Shown here: piece after piece, positions 38,202 through 50,950 of the stretch
How the letters are laid out: every line of letters starts with the position of its first letter
Position numbering within the stretch: position 1 is the first letter of the stretch
Assembly: GCF_036324505.1 (NCBI RefSeq)
Contig: NC_086357.1
Location: forward strand, 20,462,793-20,526,792
Length of the DNA: 64,000 bases
Reading direction: 5' to 3'
DNA from: Eleginops maclovinus
Lineage: Eukaryota; Chordata; Actinopteri; Perciformes; Eleginopidae
Notes under the pieces: generated by a model
The model's input: only the letters and a program-made list of their open reading frames with translations
What the model was told of the DNA's origin: nothing
The model's database searches: none
Position numbers and translations under genes: made by a program

Positions 38202-41200
38202 TTAGACTTTTTGTGGCCGGATGTTGGACAGCAGAGTGGGGATGGCGGTCGGGTTGCGCACATGGATGTAGTAGATGGCAGCTCCTCCAGCCATAAGAGT
38301 CAGACTCAGCTTGAACAGGCTGTCAGCGACAGAGGACTCTTTTGTCTCCAGCTGTAAGGGATAAGAGGTAACGCTTAGTTTGATACATACAAAAAGTAAT
38401 CTATCTCAGGATAAATTGGAAAAGGGACATATTCATAATGCATTTATTTAATCAAATAGGAATCTTATTGAATGAAGAAACCGTGTTTATTTCAGACCTG
38501 TCTGGTTTTTAGGGGCTGGTACACGCGGTTTAACTGGGTTGAGATCGCTCTGCGGGCTCCGTCCCATTTCCCTGGTCCCATCAAGCGGTACTGGTAGGCG
38601 GTGACAGGTCCCCACAGAACCATCTTGAACATTGGGTACTCTGTGAAGAAGAGCCAGAGCAGACTTGGCCGCACCCCAATCTCTCCTGCTAAGTCATCCA
38701 TGTAGGAAACAAAGTCCACCTGCAAGGGTGCCAACCTAGACACAATGTAGCTGTGGAGAGGATACATTGGAAATGAATGTAATTTGTTTGCACTCAAACC
38801 TGTATTTGACTATTTATGAAAAAGACAATTTAGTTTGAAGAACCTTAGGTTATTACAAAAGGAAAAAAAATAACCTAGCAGAGGAATATTTGGAAGTTTT
38901 ACTTTTTCTCGATGTCCTTGGTGTCCTTGTCCACAGACTTTATCATGGCCTGGTTTGAGGGCAGCTTGTTATGGCCTGAAATGCAAAAGACAGAAGACAG
39001 ACAAAGGTAAATGGACTGTTTGAAAAGTATCTAGAAAAGTGATAAATGATAAAATGGACCGGCAGCCTCACCTTTAAAGACTCGTGAGACCCAGCGGGCC
39101 TGCATTTCAGCCTGTGTCATGATCGCTCCAAGGGCATGGATGAAACCCACCACAGCCAGAGTGTTATGCTCCAAGTTTGGAGGAAAAACGTGCTTGTACA
39201 GTCCCAGACGATGCCCGGACATGTACTTAGAACTACTTGGCAAGTATGGAAAATCATAGTTGTAACCTGTTGCAAACACAATCGTGTCCACCTATAAAGA
39301 GGAAGAGATAAGTATGAGATAGCCACGAATTGCGCTTGAAATAAAGAAATAAATTATCTTTGGAAACTAAGTTCTCTAACGTTTTTCACAGTGCTGCCAT
39401 CCTCAAACACCACGGACGAGCCACAGATCTCCTTCACATTTGGTTTGAGGATGACCAACCCAGACAGAATCTTTAGAGGCAGATCATCGTTGATCACCGG
39501 GATCTGACTGAAGAGTCTTAGGAGGCAGCAGAAAAAGGAAGTGGGGACAACAAGGGAGATAAAGAAGTTACATCTTTTACTTCAGTAAAAGTAATAATAA
39601 TATTGCAATCTGCAAGTAATAGTCACACATTCAAAATCTGACTTGATTAAATGTTCAAAAGTATTGGCATCAAAATATACTTCAATAACCACAAGTTCAA
39701 TTTTGCATGACTGTCTTTTAAAACCAAAATATATTATATAATATTATTTCATTTATTTATGTTTTTATGTGACTTTAATGATGTTATTGGTAGGGTTAGG
39801 GTTAGGTAAATGTGGATCTCTTTTTTGTTTATCTTAGCCTATCAAAGTACATGATAAACTATTTGTTAATCATATTTTGTATTCTTTCTCCTTATCTTCA
39901 AACAAGTAAAGGCTTATTTACCGTCCATCTTGTATAAATGAAATAACTAACCAGCTTGTCTTCACTAAGCAAGATGAAATGCTTTAACGTGACTTTATTT
40001 CCTGCTCACTTCAGCAACAGAAGTCTTGAAATATGTCACCCAGGCAGCACCTACCGGTGTGTGGGTTTGAGGGCATACATGGTGTGGTCATACATGGCGT
40101 TGATTTTCTTCTCGCCCAGCCAGTTAAGGAAGTTGATAGGCAGCAGCTGGAAGAGGATGTGGACAAAGCGTGTGTTGTACTTTATGTCCACTGGCAGGCC
40201 GTTGTCAGAAACCTGACGGATGACCCAGGCTCCACGACGAGTGCTCAGATACACCTGCACAACAAAGGCAATCGTCAGATACACAAATCATCATGAAGAA
40301 GGACAAGAGCAAACAGAAAATACTCCCCAACCTGCTCTGTCACTCTGCTGCTCTCCACAGCGATATCACTTCCTGAGTTTCCGATGCCGATGACCACCAC
40401 TTTTTTCCCGAACATGTCTTCAGACCCCTTGTAGTCCCAGCTGTGGAAGTATTTACCTTCAAATGTCTCAATTCCTGAAACACAGCAGAGTGATGTTATC
40501 ATTATTGTGTTTCTCTATTGTACAATACAACACAGCCTTATTTGTAAAGCACTTTAAAACTTCTGGACCAAGTGCTGTACAGAGAGAGAGAAATAAAACA
40601 CACAAAATACACAGCTCACTTAGGAGAAGAGGTGGGCTTTAAGAAGCGATTTTGAGCCAGACATTGTAATGGCCTGTCTAATGTGCAGGGGCAGCACAGG
40701 GGCGGCAGTGAAAGCACAGCCCCCTCTCAGCTTTGATTTTGTTCTGGGCACATTCAGGAGCAGTTGATCAGCTGACCTGAGAAGGTGTATAGGGTTGTAA
40801 CAATTTAGAAAGGTAGGGCAGGGCGAGGGCATGGAGGCATCTTGTGCCGACAGCAAGAAGTGAAAAACAAAATGATCCATTAGGCCTGGGAGAGGTGCAT
40901 TTTAAACAAATGTCTTTACCTGGGAAGTCTTTCAAAGGCAGGTTAGGGTAGGTGTAGTGACCAGAACAGCAGATAACTGCATCAAAGACATGCTTCTCCT
41001 CCTGTCCATCTTTGTTTTCTGTCACCACTTCCCACTGACCAGTGCGAGAGTAGTCTGGTCTTTGATTGACATTCTTCACTGAGGTCTTAAAAAAAAAAAA
41101 CATACAATAGATTTGTCTGTAGTTATCATTTTAAATTTCACCAGGCTTATGTATTAACCACATGCTAAATTCCATCTTGTTACCTGGAAGCGAATGTGTT

Positions 41201-41652
41201 TCAGCAGTTTAAAGTGTTCTGCATACATCCTGAAGTAATTTAGGATTTTTGAGTGGTGCATGTAGTTGGGGTAATCAGCCGGGATGGGGAAGTCGCTGAA
41301 GCACATCATCTCCTTGGAGATGTTGATGTTGAGGGAACGGTAGATGCTGGCCCTGTTTGGCTCTGACACTTCCTGCAGAGAAGAGGTTTCAAATGACAGG
41401 AAATGTGAGGAAACAAAAACACTGGTAAGATTCTGGAGAAACATAACCCGGTGTTAATTCTATGGTTTGGGGAATAAACATATGATGGTTGTAAGCATTT
41501 ATTAGCTAGTGCTGACTTGCCTTGAACCTCCAAAGTCCACCAATGTCATCACTGCTCTCAAAGCAGGTTGGCATCATGCCCTCCTCCAGACAGGCCTTCA
41601 TGCTGGTCAGACCAGAGGGGCCTGCCCCGATCACTGCTACCCTGTGTACCAT
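38202..41652 (-). CDS. fmo: FMO-E: flavin-containing monooxygenase (FMO5-like), 10 coding exons, 553 aa
   Basis: NADPH/FAD oxygenase, predicted ER-anchored. Exons: 41652-41521, 41372-41184, 41085-40920, 40474-40332, 40254-40055, 39516-39381, 39291-39072, 38975-38903, 38750-38498, 38351-38202; phases join and the frame is open. Seen: FAD site GAGPSG, signature [16 protein letters not shown] site [19 protein letters not shown], and a C-terminal hydrophobic stretch [17 protein letters not shown]. The first intron starts with GC (AAG followed by gcaagt) instead of GT, an accepted GC-AG type. The conserved 356-nt exon is split 136+220. The C-terminus is on its own small exon. Text resembles mammalian FMO5 more than FMO1-4 by eye, but this needs a tree. 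Confidence 0.92.
40520..40880. repeat. Interspersed repeat in the third FMO-E intron
   Basis: Contains TTTGTAAAGCACTTTAAAAC and AAGTGCTGTACAGAGAG and then text like GCCTGTCTAATGTGCAGGGG, which I recall from a common teleost repeat. Boundaries and class uncertain. Confidence 0.4.
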
Positions 41653-42339
41653 GATGGAGCTGCACAAAGGTAAGGAACAAAACACATATATTTCAACTCA
41701 GATTTAAGGTAACAGCTGCAAATCAGTCCCTTCTTTGAGAGCTCTATAACATTGTAGAGGCAGGGATGTCTCAGGGATGTAATAGGTGTGTGTGTGTGTG
41801 TGTGAGCAGAGCTATGTATGTGTGTGTGGCTGTGGGTGTGTGTCACTGGGGCTGAGTGATTGCCTAATGAATACCACCTGCATCTACCTAGAGGAGGCAG
41901 GGTGCTGACATTTCTGATGACCGCTAAACTGCTAAACTCTTTCCACCATATAGTCCAGTACAGCAAGTCACTCAACAATAAAATGTATGTTAGCATGTAT
42001 GTTTTATTGCAAGGGAAATAAAAACATCTTCAACTGCAGTACGGCTTCAAGTTTCCTCCTTGGATTCAGCGTGTCAGGCAGAGCCCTGTGTTCCCCTCTC
42101 TGTGACTACTTTAGCGCTTGATAGTCACTGAACAAACATTTTTTACTGACATTTGATGAGGATTATATGCTGTGTGTGAGACTATGAGTGCAAAAAATAT
42201 AGTTTTTTAAGAAGTCAGACTGCAGTTTAATACCTTTCGCATGAATAAGCCACATTAGAGATCTCACTGAAATATAAGTGTAAGGAAGCATCACTCCCTC
42301 ACTAACATTTGGCTATACTAGTTGTTAAAGGTAAGCTAG
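41653..42339. other. FMO-E upstream region
   Basis: No coding exon. The start codon at 41652 is preceded by an acceptor-like TTTGTGCAG, so an unseen leader exon lies upstream. Short TG runs occur at 41788-41830. Confidence 0.45.
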
Positions 42340-42620
42340 GCAGATTTTCTAAAGAATTTACTGTGGTGGAAACTTCTGAAGCAATGGAGACGAAACAGAG
42401 GGACGCTGGAGAGCAGGAACTTGATGGCAAAACACTGTTGGGTTTATTTGGAGTTATGGCCGGAGAATTGACAAGACATTTACAGTAGACATGAGTTGCC
42501 ACAGCGGTTGCCAAACCAATTCTGAAGATCTCAGGGATAGGAAGAGGTTCTAACTAGTTCCAAATGGGTAATCAACATTCTTCATCAGTGAGACCAGACA
42601 AATATGGACCCTGAATCTAA
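42340..42620 (+). repeat. LTR-like interspersed repeat, copy 1 (plus orientation)
   Basis: Begins near 42362 with TGTGGTGGAAACTTCTGAAG and runs through AATGGAGACGAAAC, GAGAGCAGGAACTTGATGG, TTGCCAAACCAATTCTGAAG to AACTAGTTCCAAATGGGTAA. Matched in reverse by the stretch at 43810-43990. The TG start resembles an LTR but no polyprotein is present. Confidence 0.65.
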
Positions 42621-43254
42621 CTAAAGCTGTCGTCCATGGAAAAGAATGTACGCCAGGGAAACTACGTTCCAGATAAGAAGGGCTTCTAGACGTCCCTAGA
42701 CGGGAACAACAAGGCTTCGGAAGCCCAGGCTGCCTCTCCATAATGAAGATAACAGCATCTGCAAGGCTGTTAGCCTATGCCAGAGGAGCACAGAGAGGAA
42801 GGACACAACTGGCTAACTTGAAAACAAGCAGTACACAAGCAGCTGTGATGAGACCAATGGTCAAATGTGTGAAGAGGTCACAAGCTTACACAAAATATTC
42901 CCTAACATTTACTTTATTTCAATTAAAGTTTACAATATACATTTACATAGGCAAATAAGGATAATATGTATCTTTAAATCAATTTCACTTGAAAAAACAC
43001 ACAATCACAAAGTTATCTACCATTTCATTTGTTCAGACCTGTGGGCCATCTTGTGCCAGTGCTCAAAGGGGGAGCACGCCTCAAAACTGCTGCTTATATG
43101 TGCTCTATGAGGCGGTTGAGTCTTGGCTGTGATTGCTCTGAAAATGTGTGATGTAAGGGGTGCCAATTATGTTAAACACTATCCTTTTTGTGAAGATCTT
43201 GTTTTGTTTTTAATTGTACAATATGTTGTTGGATACAATAATGAATTTACTTAG

Positions 43255-43315
43255 GCCTTGAGGCGTCTCTCTGAGATTCGTCTCCATTGCCCCAGAAGTT
43301 ACCATCACAATAAGC
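43255..43315 (-). repeat. LTR-like interspersed repeat, partial copy 2 (minus orientation)
   Basis: Reverse complement contains TTCTGGGGCAATGGAGACGA and AGAGAGACGCC, matching the start of the other two copies over about 55 bases. Confidence 0.5.
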
Positions 43316-43679
43316 ATCTTTTTTTAACTATTGCAATTACCAATTCTAGGATCCTGTGCTAAAATATAGCAGAACTAGAGTGTGGCAGGTCTCTCTCTTA
43401 CCTTAATCCTTGCACACTGATTTCTTGTGAATCCTTTCCTTGGCATTGCCCTAGCACATTCTTTTATAATGAGGCGGTCTCTTTTGGTCTAGGATTTCTC
43501 TAATCCAACCCACTTTTGAGTTACACTGTTGACGCAAATCCAGTGGGTTGAGTTAATTTTGTGAACTTTGAGTGGGATAGGTTTTGGAAGAGTGCTGATG
43601 TAACCGAGTAACACCGATTGTTAGGGAATATTTTGCTTAGGTGTTTAACCTTTGACCTAGATCATCATTTTGTCCTTCC

Positions 43680-43995
43680 TCTGTCTACATTGCCATGGCA
43701 TAGTTTTTCGGCCTTGCAGGTGCTGTTATCAGGCGCCAGTTTATCCGGCCCCAGATGCTACGGTAAACACCTTATTTGTGACCGAGATCACAGTTTTAGT
43801 TAGACGTATTGTCCGAGCTTGTTTAGTCTGCTGCTTGGCATATGTTGATTACCAATTCGGAACTAGTTAAAAATGTCTTCCTAGTTTCGAGATCTTCAGA
43901 ATTGGTTTGGCAACCACCATCAAGTTCCTGCTCTCCCGTGTCTCTCTGGGTTTCGTCTCCATTGCTGCAGAAGTTTCCACCACACCGATTATCTG
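43680..43995 (-). repeat. LTR-like interspersed repeat, copy 3 (minus orientation)
   Basis: Reverse complement reads TGTGGTGGAAACTTCTGCAG, then AATGGAGACGAAACCC, GGAGAGCAGGAACTTGATGG, GGTTGCCAAACCAATTCTGA and AACTAGTTCCGAATTGGTAA: the same order as copy 1. Further text down to about 43680 probably belongs to the same element. Confidence 0.65.
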
Positions 43996-46520
43996 CCTGT
44001 CCGTCCGTCAGTCAGTCATGACACAGTTTCAGATTTGTTCCCCATTTTTTAATTAAAAATCATTACAATCAAATCATTCAAGTACAACCCCTCAAGGAAT
44101 ATTGAGCAGCACATTAAAATCCACCAAACATAACACAGTGTAATCACGTGACCATACAGGCATAATTATATACATTAAGAATTAGGTCTATACAGGAAAA
44201 ACGCAATATAATTTATACTGTATAGCAGGCAAAACGCAGTGCAGTGAAGTTAACTGTAGCTGACTTCATGTTTGACTATGTGCAAGAACTCATGTGACAT
44301 TTGTTGACATCTTTAAGAAGCTGAATAAACAGGTTTCATGTGGAATATCCAAAATCTATTAAGTAATCATTGTATCACTGCATCAGCCCGATATCAACAT
44401 GTAAAACACACAAATAAATCATAAATCATTTGGTCACAAAGTCCACCATCCAGCCAAAAGAAGGCTAAAGAAATACAAATAAAAGAGAGCTACCTTCTTG
44501 GGCATCATGTTATTGTCCACACTGGGAAGACCATAGGTCAATTATTGCAGGAAGAACACAGCATGTAAGATGAAGGTCTGGAGCACCTGCATACCAGGTC
44601 AAATTATGTTCAGAAAAAATATTCAATAACAGTTCATACATCACACATTTACACAGAAATCCTATGTCCACATATCTCATCATAGTCCTAACCAATGGAA
44701 AATTACAACAGACCAAAAAATCTGCCGTTTGACATTAAGTTATTTGCTGTCTGCTGATATCAACGCAGCAGCAAAGGTCAGGAGACTGATAAGCAAAGAC
44801 ATTGCTTAAAGTTAAATAACTTCTGCCTAACAAACATATATTTTCCTTCAGATCTGGTAGCAGACAATCGTAAGGGGAGTACTGGCGTCATTTAAAGTTT
44901 AATATTGAGTTCATTCAATCCGCTTTCAGTGGACCATAGTTGATATTATTGAATCATCAAACATGCTGGTTTTTCTAACAGCACGCACCCAATAGCAGAG
45001 AGGGTCATTACATCAATGTAAGGATTTACCCCAAACCATGTAATGAGATGCTGACCAACGTGGTCACAGTGATTTTCACAAAACCTAGATATGACAGTGT
45101 TGCAGAGAACTGACATTCAAATGCGCCATGGCAAGGCACCCTATGTGTGTATACGCTGTACTTTCAAATCATCCTCTCACAATGTAGTAGCTTAAAACAC
45201 CCTTTAAACTGTGGACACTGACAGCAGACCAGGTCATTGCACAACAAATGTCACACCCTCACTCTAACTGGTTGCTAACATAAAACGTGCTGCGACAATG
45301 CTGATGGGAGACTGATGACGTACGAAGTTACACATTCTGGTGGATTTCTTTTCCAAATATCTAACTCAATAAATAAATGTACCGTGGCCTAGTTTTTTAG
45401 ACTAGAATGAGTACAGTGCTTGCAAAGACAGTGTCTTTTTTAGCGATTTCACAGTGAATTCTAGAAAGCTATCATTACATGTGAAGTTTGTCACCTGAAT
45501 TGACCTGTAGCGTATTAAGTGCCCCTCTTTCCCTCTGAAAAATGTTTGAATCCCCCTACACGACCTTCACTACTGCAGGTAGAGCTCAGGCACGCCCTGT
45601 TCCACACTTAATGGGTGTTTTCTTTTAACATGCAGTCAAGACAAAAAAAATGAGCCTTGTGAAATCAGAGCAGAATCCCAAAAACACATCTGCATATGTA
45701 ACGTCACAAAGGGCTTACTTTTGTTTTGTAAATGTGTCTTTCATAGTTTTTCCTAGTGATATCTGTGATTGCTTTAGGCCAAACTACAACTATTATTTTT
45801 CTACAGTTCAGCAGATTATGCTTTACTTTAAAACAAAGATGTAATGATATGGTATGTACTTTCTTACCGCTCAAAAGCCTCACTCTGAAACTTTCGTGGT
45901 ATAGCAAAGAAGGATCCTACACACTTACTTTGAATAATGTGAGTTGGAGAATGATGACATTTTAACTTTACAGATCAGGCCAATGTTTTTTTTTGTTATT
46001 AAACAATATGCTGTTACCTTTAAAATGTTATGTTGATTAAACAAAATAATGATTGTGCAAGAAATGCTAATCATCGATACATTTTGATATCACTATGTAC
46101 TGCATGAAACGTAATAATGTTAATATGTGTCATATGGTAATTTGTGATCCAGCAGAGTTGATTAGTAAACAGCAATACGTGATAGGCTGTGGATGAGGTT
46201 AATGATACAAGGGAACTTTCAGAGGAATAAGAATGTGAGTCAATAAGTAAACTGGTGAGATTAAAGTGATCAGATGTGATATAAAGCAAGTTGGCTTTGT
46301 GGCAAACTTGAGCTTTGCTCGAGGTGAACAACATCATTAACTATAAACTGCAGAGTGTGGAAATGATATGGCTCATTTTAAGATTGGCTCTACCATCTTA
46401 CATCATTGTCCTTAACAAAGACGTGAGGGCAGAGCGCATTACATCGGAGCAATAACAGTAGAGGCTTTACAACCGTTTTGCACACTGTGAAATATATGTG
46501 ATAAAATTGTTGTTGTTTTT
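43996..46520. other. Intergenic region between the FMO cluster and PLPP6, no gene seen
   Basis: About 2.5 kb of unremarkable AT-rich DNA; small open frames show no recognisable protein and no plausible splice chain. Confidence 0.5.
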
Positions 46521-46529
46521 TTCTTACAG

Positions 46530-47072
46530 TTTGTGCGCAGATTGAACACTGCTACGGCTCAGCGACAGGGCTTAGTAGTAGAACAAGAAACGCGCAGATT
46601 GAACACTGCTACGGCTCAGCGACAGGGCTTAGTAGTAGAACAAGAAACTTTCCAAGTAGTAGAACAAGAAATGCGCAGATTGAACACTGCTACGGCTCAG
46701 CGACAGGGCTTAGTAGTAGAACAAGAAACTTTCCAAGTAGTAGAACAAGAAACGCGCAGATTGAACACTGCTACGGCTCAGCGACAGGGCTTAGTAGTAG
46801 AACAAGAAACTTTCCAAGTAGTAGAACAAGAAATGCGCAGATTGAACACTGCTACGGCTCAGCGACAGGGCTTAGTAGTAGAACAAGAAACGCGCAGATT
46901 GAACACTGCTACGGCTCAGCGACAGGGCTTAGTAGTAGAACAAGAAACTTTCCCAGTAGTAGAACAAGAAATGCGCAGATTGAACACTGCTACGGCTCAG
47001 CGACAGGGCTTAGTAGTAGAACAAGAAACTTTCCAACAGATTTATCATTTACTTGTATATTGCGGTTTTTAA
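46530..47072 (+). repeat. In-frame tandem repeat array (57/81 bp units) with one long open frame
   Basis: Seven copies of a 57 bp core (RRLNTATAQRQGLVVEQET when read on the plus strand), five of them followed by a 24 bp extension, four reading TF(Q/P)VVEQE and the last diverging into the unique tail. Both lengths are multiples of three, so one plus frame stays open for about 540 bases until TAA at 47070. Copies are almost identical; the few variants I see (ATG/ACG, CAA/CCA) change amino acids. Directly in front is TTTTTTTCTTACAG, a textbook splice acceptor, at 46516-46529. No ATG lies at the left edge (the frame enters as GTG). It may be an exon of an unknown transcript or simply a minisatellite; function unknown. 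Confidence 0.8.
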
Positions 47073-47601
47073 TACAGTTTGACTTCTTATTGCTGTTTGC
47101 TTCTGTATTAATTAAAAGAAGATTGGTTTATGTAAAAAGTATATTGCCATTCTTTTTCCAAAGCAGGGATTCATATTATTATTTAACCTCTTATCTGTGG
47201 TGTTCTTTATAGGGTATATCTTAAGTCAGATCCTAAAAGGGAAAGCTCAGACTTAGATTAAAACACCCTAAGCAACAAAAGCATGCTTGCAGTTTACATA
47301 ATTTCCACTGATTTAGACCAATTATGGGGAGAAAGGTGGCTTCAGGTGGACACATCTGTCTCTCTTGCTTTTCTGGTTTAAAATCCTGTTCTTTTTGTTA
47401 CAGGCATTGCAACCTGAAAAGGGAATGCTGACAGTGAGCGTCTGAAGTGTCACATAACAGCAGAACAAAGGTGTGTTTGATAGCACGCTTCTCTAGTCTA
47501 GACAATTTCTCTTATGCATCAGTCTAAAAGAGACCAAAAGTGTGCAGGTGCTCTGGCAATGAAGAATCAAACCACCGCGTCTCCTCCTTCAATCCTTAAC
47601 A
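47073..47601. other. Region downstream of PLPP6, probably 3' UTR plus spacer
   Basis: No coding exon. PLPP6 ends at 47602 on the minus strand, so its 3' UTR must lie here; I could not fix its poly(A) site. Confidence 0.4.
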
Positions 47602-50600
47602 TTAGGCCAACTGTCCCAGCAGGCCTTGCAGGGTTTGAGGTGAGAGCCACAACATCTCTACAAGGTTGTACTGGACATATCCCATCCAGAACCCAAACAT
47701 CACGTCAGTCACATTGTGCCTGCCCAGCAGCACCCGGCTCAGCCCCACCAGGGCGGCCCACAGCAGGACGAGGACCCTCAGCGGAGCGGCCAGCACCAGG
47801 TGAGCCAGTAGGAACCGCCCACACATGGCGGCACGCGTGGCATGGCCTGAAGGGAAGGAGTATCGGTCCACGGAAAAGGTGGCAAACATGTCCATGCGGT
47901 TATGTGATGGACGACGCCGGCGCACCACGGCCTTAACGATGGTCACCAGCACCAGGTCCAACAGCAGGCCTGCAGGGGATGAGCGTGTATTATAGCGACT
48001 GGAGAAACAGCAATGTAGTAAAGAGAGGATATACTGTAACCCCAATAACAGCCGGTATCTTTGAATCCTTGGTATGTTGTTGTGATGCATGTCTATTCGT
48101 GTTTTAAAGAACAAGAAAAAAAAGCTCACTTAATAAAGTGGTTTCTTTTATTGGGATAATATATACAAATATTAGAACCAGGCTATAAAATACTTTGAGT
48201 GCTTTGGTTGGAGGAAAACAGCAGCTCATACTTGGAAAGACAACTCTTCCCTTGGCATAAGGAACCTATTTAAAGTGATTGTTATTAGCAGTTGCTTTAT
48301 ATTCTTCAGGTCTGCAGTGCTGAATCATTAATGCAACGCTGAGGTGCAAATGAGCTAATTGCTGCTGGGAGTCCAATGAGAGGATTCCAGAAAATGAATA
48401 TGCAACAGTAGATATCATTTATTATTGATAACTACTCTATGAGCAAATAACTGCGGTTGTTAGAAGCTGTGTTTTATAATTAGATTGGGCATCTGTCTCA
48501 GGCATTAAACTGCAGCATGCTGTTTCCTTTAAAAGTCAACACTTAGATTTGCCAGAAGAATCCTGAAGAGACCCCCTATTTTCAGACATTTAATTATCTC
48601 AAAGTGGGCCTTTCTTTATACTGACCTGATTGAAATGCACAAGCATGCCAATAAAACACTCTTAAAAACTGCTTTCTGGTGCAGACTGGTGTATCTTAAT
48701 GCAGTTACAAACTGTGTTGCAAAGGCGTTTACTTACTAACTAACATTAGGCATTCAGGAGGTTGGCTGGTAAATTATAAATGACAACTGAAGGATGCTAG
48801 GAGGCAAACAAATTACATATCCAGTACGATTAACATTAAATGTAGCCTTAAACCACTCCTCCGTACTGCAGCTGCATCTCCTGGGAACTGTGAGGAGACA
48901 TCCCCTCCAGAAAAGCTCATTTAATAAAAAGGCAAACATTCCATTTAAATCTTTTTAACATAATGCTTTTGATGCATTCAACTTGTTATTAGCCATAAAA
49001 AGGAAATTGAGGAAGAACATAAGGTTACACAGTCAGGATTTCATAATATACGCAACAACAGACTGTCAATATTTCAGTCCCTTGGCAGCACATTTCTGAC
49101 TATCTGTCAACAGTACGAATCTCTAAAAGGTCGAAAATGTGTGAGAGCCAAAGGATGTATCATCAAACTGATGGTTTTGATTGTTAATCTAACACCAACA
49201 TATATTAAATCAGGGCTACATATAATAATAATAATAATAATCATAAAGTTCATATCAAGCAAAACCAAAAATATGATGAAACAAGTAGTTATTACTGAGG
49301 AAGAGCAGCAGAGGCGGATTAAGTGTAGTGGGAGATGGGATCAGCATGAGAAGAACATTCTGTGCATGGCAGAGGATATAGAGTTTCAGAGTTGCCTCTA
49401 CCTGCCTCTTTCTACACCAGCAGAAACCACATTCATTCACCTGCACAATAAGAAGAACATCAGATCCAGTTACACTTCTATTGTGGGCTCATGTAACTGG
49501 AAAAATACAGACATCTGAAAACAAGGACAAATAGTCTCTTCCAAGCACAATAGGAAAATGTTGATGAAAAAAGTGGATGCACTTTTTTTTGTGAAATAAG
49601 TTCAAATAAGGAAGGCCTGTTTTATTTCTCATTGATTTGCAGTGGCAGTTAAGTGATGTAATCCAAGTAAAAGCTGCATTACCGATTAGAAATCCATCTC
49701 CCGTCCAAACACAAGCCTTTGCTTTGTCAGTTATTAATTGCAGACCAGCATTAGCTTCAATACACGTTTCTTATAACTCCTCTTGAGCTCACTTGGCTTT
49801 AAGACAAAAAAGCAAAAACATTTTTTAAATAAAGAATGGTGTGCTGGGGAAGCCTTGTTACGCGTTTTAATTCTGATGGACAGCTCACACACACTTGTCT
49901 AAAGATTGCTTTTCTCAAAACCTCAAAACTGACCTCTTCCCTACAGTGTATTAATTACCCTCCTGTTGTTTTACAAAGTGTCAGTCAAACAGCCTCAGGA
50001 GAGCTGTAAACAGAGTTGGGCTGAGGTCATAATAAACAGCAGATGCAACATGTGAGAAACTGGAAAAAGGTAAACTGGGTCAGAAAATATTATTAAAAAT
50101 ACTCATGGGAGGTGGAATCACCTGATTTCATAAAAGACGGAGAAAGAAGGGAGGAGCTCTGGGGGGTGTGTGTGTATGTGTGTGAAAGACTGTCTTACTG
50201 CACCTCAGCCTAGCTCAGTGATTCCTAGAAACCTTGATATTTCTGTGCGTGAATCCCCTCCTGATGGACATACAGATTGACAAAACATCGAGGAACGTGA
50301 ATATAAAAAGAGTTTACCCATGAAAAGGTTGAGCATGACTTCTTGTCCTGTGGCACTGTCACTTTTGTACAGACAGTAGGCGGTACCGGCCAGCCAGGGG
50401 ATGCCATGTCCGGATATCTCTATGAGCTTCATTAAGGGTCGCACACTGCCCCAAGACGAGTCCTCGCAGGCACACACCCCCATCTGCTTGGACATCCACA
50501 GGTCGATGGCGAGCAGGGAGCTGAGCGCTACGCGGATGAAAGAGGGATTGAGCCGCAAGCCGTCCTCCTCTGGAAGCCCCTGACCGCTACCGGTGGAGGA

Positions 50601-50798
50601 GCTGGATCCCCGGCGCCGAGTGGGGCTCTCCGAGGCTCTGAGGCGGGCGGTGGTGGGGTCGGAGCCCTGCCTCTGGTGCGGCGGGGAGGACCGGTTCAGC
50701 GGCTTCGTCAGAGACATGAAGTCGTAGCGGCCGTTGGAGCTGCCGAGCACCGGGCTTCCGCCGCCGCGAACCGGGTTTTTAGATTTAGGAGAAGGCAT
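47602..50798 (-). CDS. plpp6: PLPP6 (PPAPDC2), polyisoprenoid diphosphate/phosphate phosphohydrolase, 2 exons, 282 aa
   Basis: PAP2-superfamily membrane phosphatase that in mammals dephosphorylates presqualene and isoprenoid diphosphates at the ER/nuclear membrane. Exons 50798-50318 (481 nt) and 47969-47602 (368 nt) join in frame across a 2.35 kb GT-AG intron. Residues 1-90 are a disordered S/P/R-rich head. The PAP2 catalytic motifs are complete: KAVVRRRRP (KxxxxxxRP), SFPSGHA (PSGH) and [12 protein letters not shown] (SRxxxxxHxxxD), all in exon 2. Hydrophobic segments flank them (about residues 90-110, 130-150, 160-180, 215-260). Length is close to human PLPP6 (295 aa). Its convergent/divergent neighbours are FMO-E (same strand) and PRDX6 (opposite strand, head to head, 1.5 kb apart). 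Confidence 0.94.
47970..50317 (-). other. PLPP6 intron, no internal gene seen
   Basis: 2.35 kb, AT-rich, with a short (ATA)n run at 49222-49241. No known repeat family recognised with confidence. Confidence 0.6.
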
Positions 50799-50950
50799 TT
50801 TATCTGTTTTAAAGCCGATGTACAGTAAGGTGGGGTGTAGTTGGCCTGCTGTGGTAAGTTGTCTGCAGTGCTATGCGGGTTTTTCGCTCTTTTGGTTCAT
50901 CTGTTGTGCGGCTCACAATTCAAAGCACGTCCTATAACTCTGAGCCGAAT

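Noticed and set aside
46530..47040. CRISPR-like array
   Set aside because: Repeats are directly adjacent with no unique spacers, and the DNA is vertebrate.
47514..47936. Plus-strand 140-codon frame
   Set aside because: Antisense shadow of PLPP6 exon 2, whose catalytic motifs are on the minus strand.
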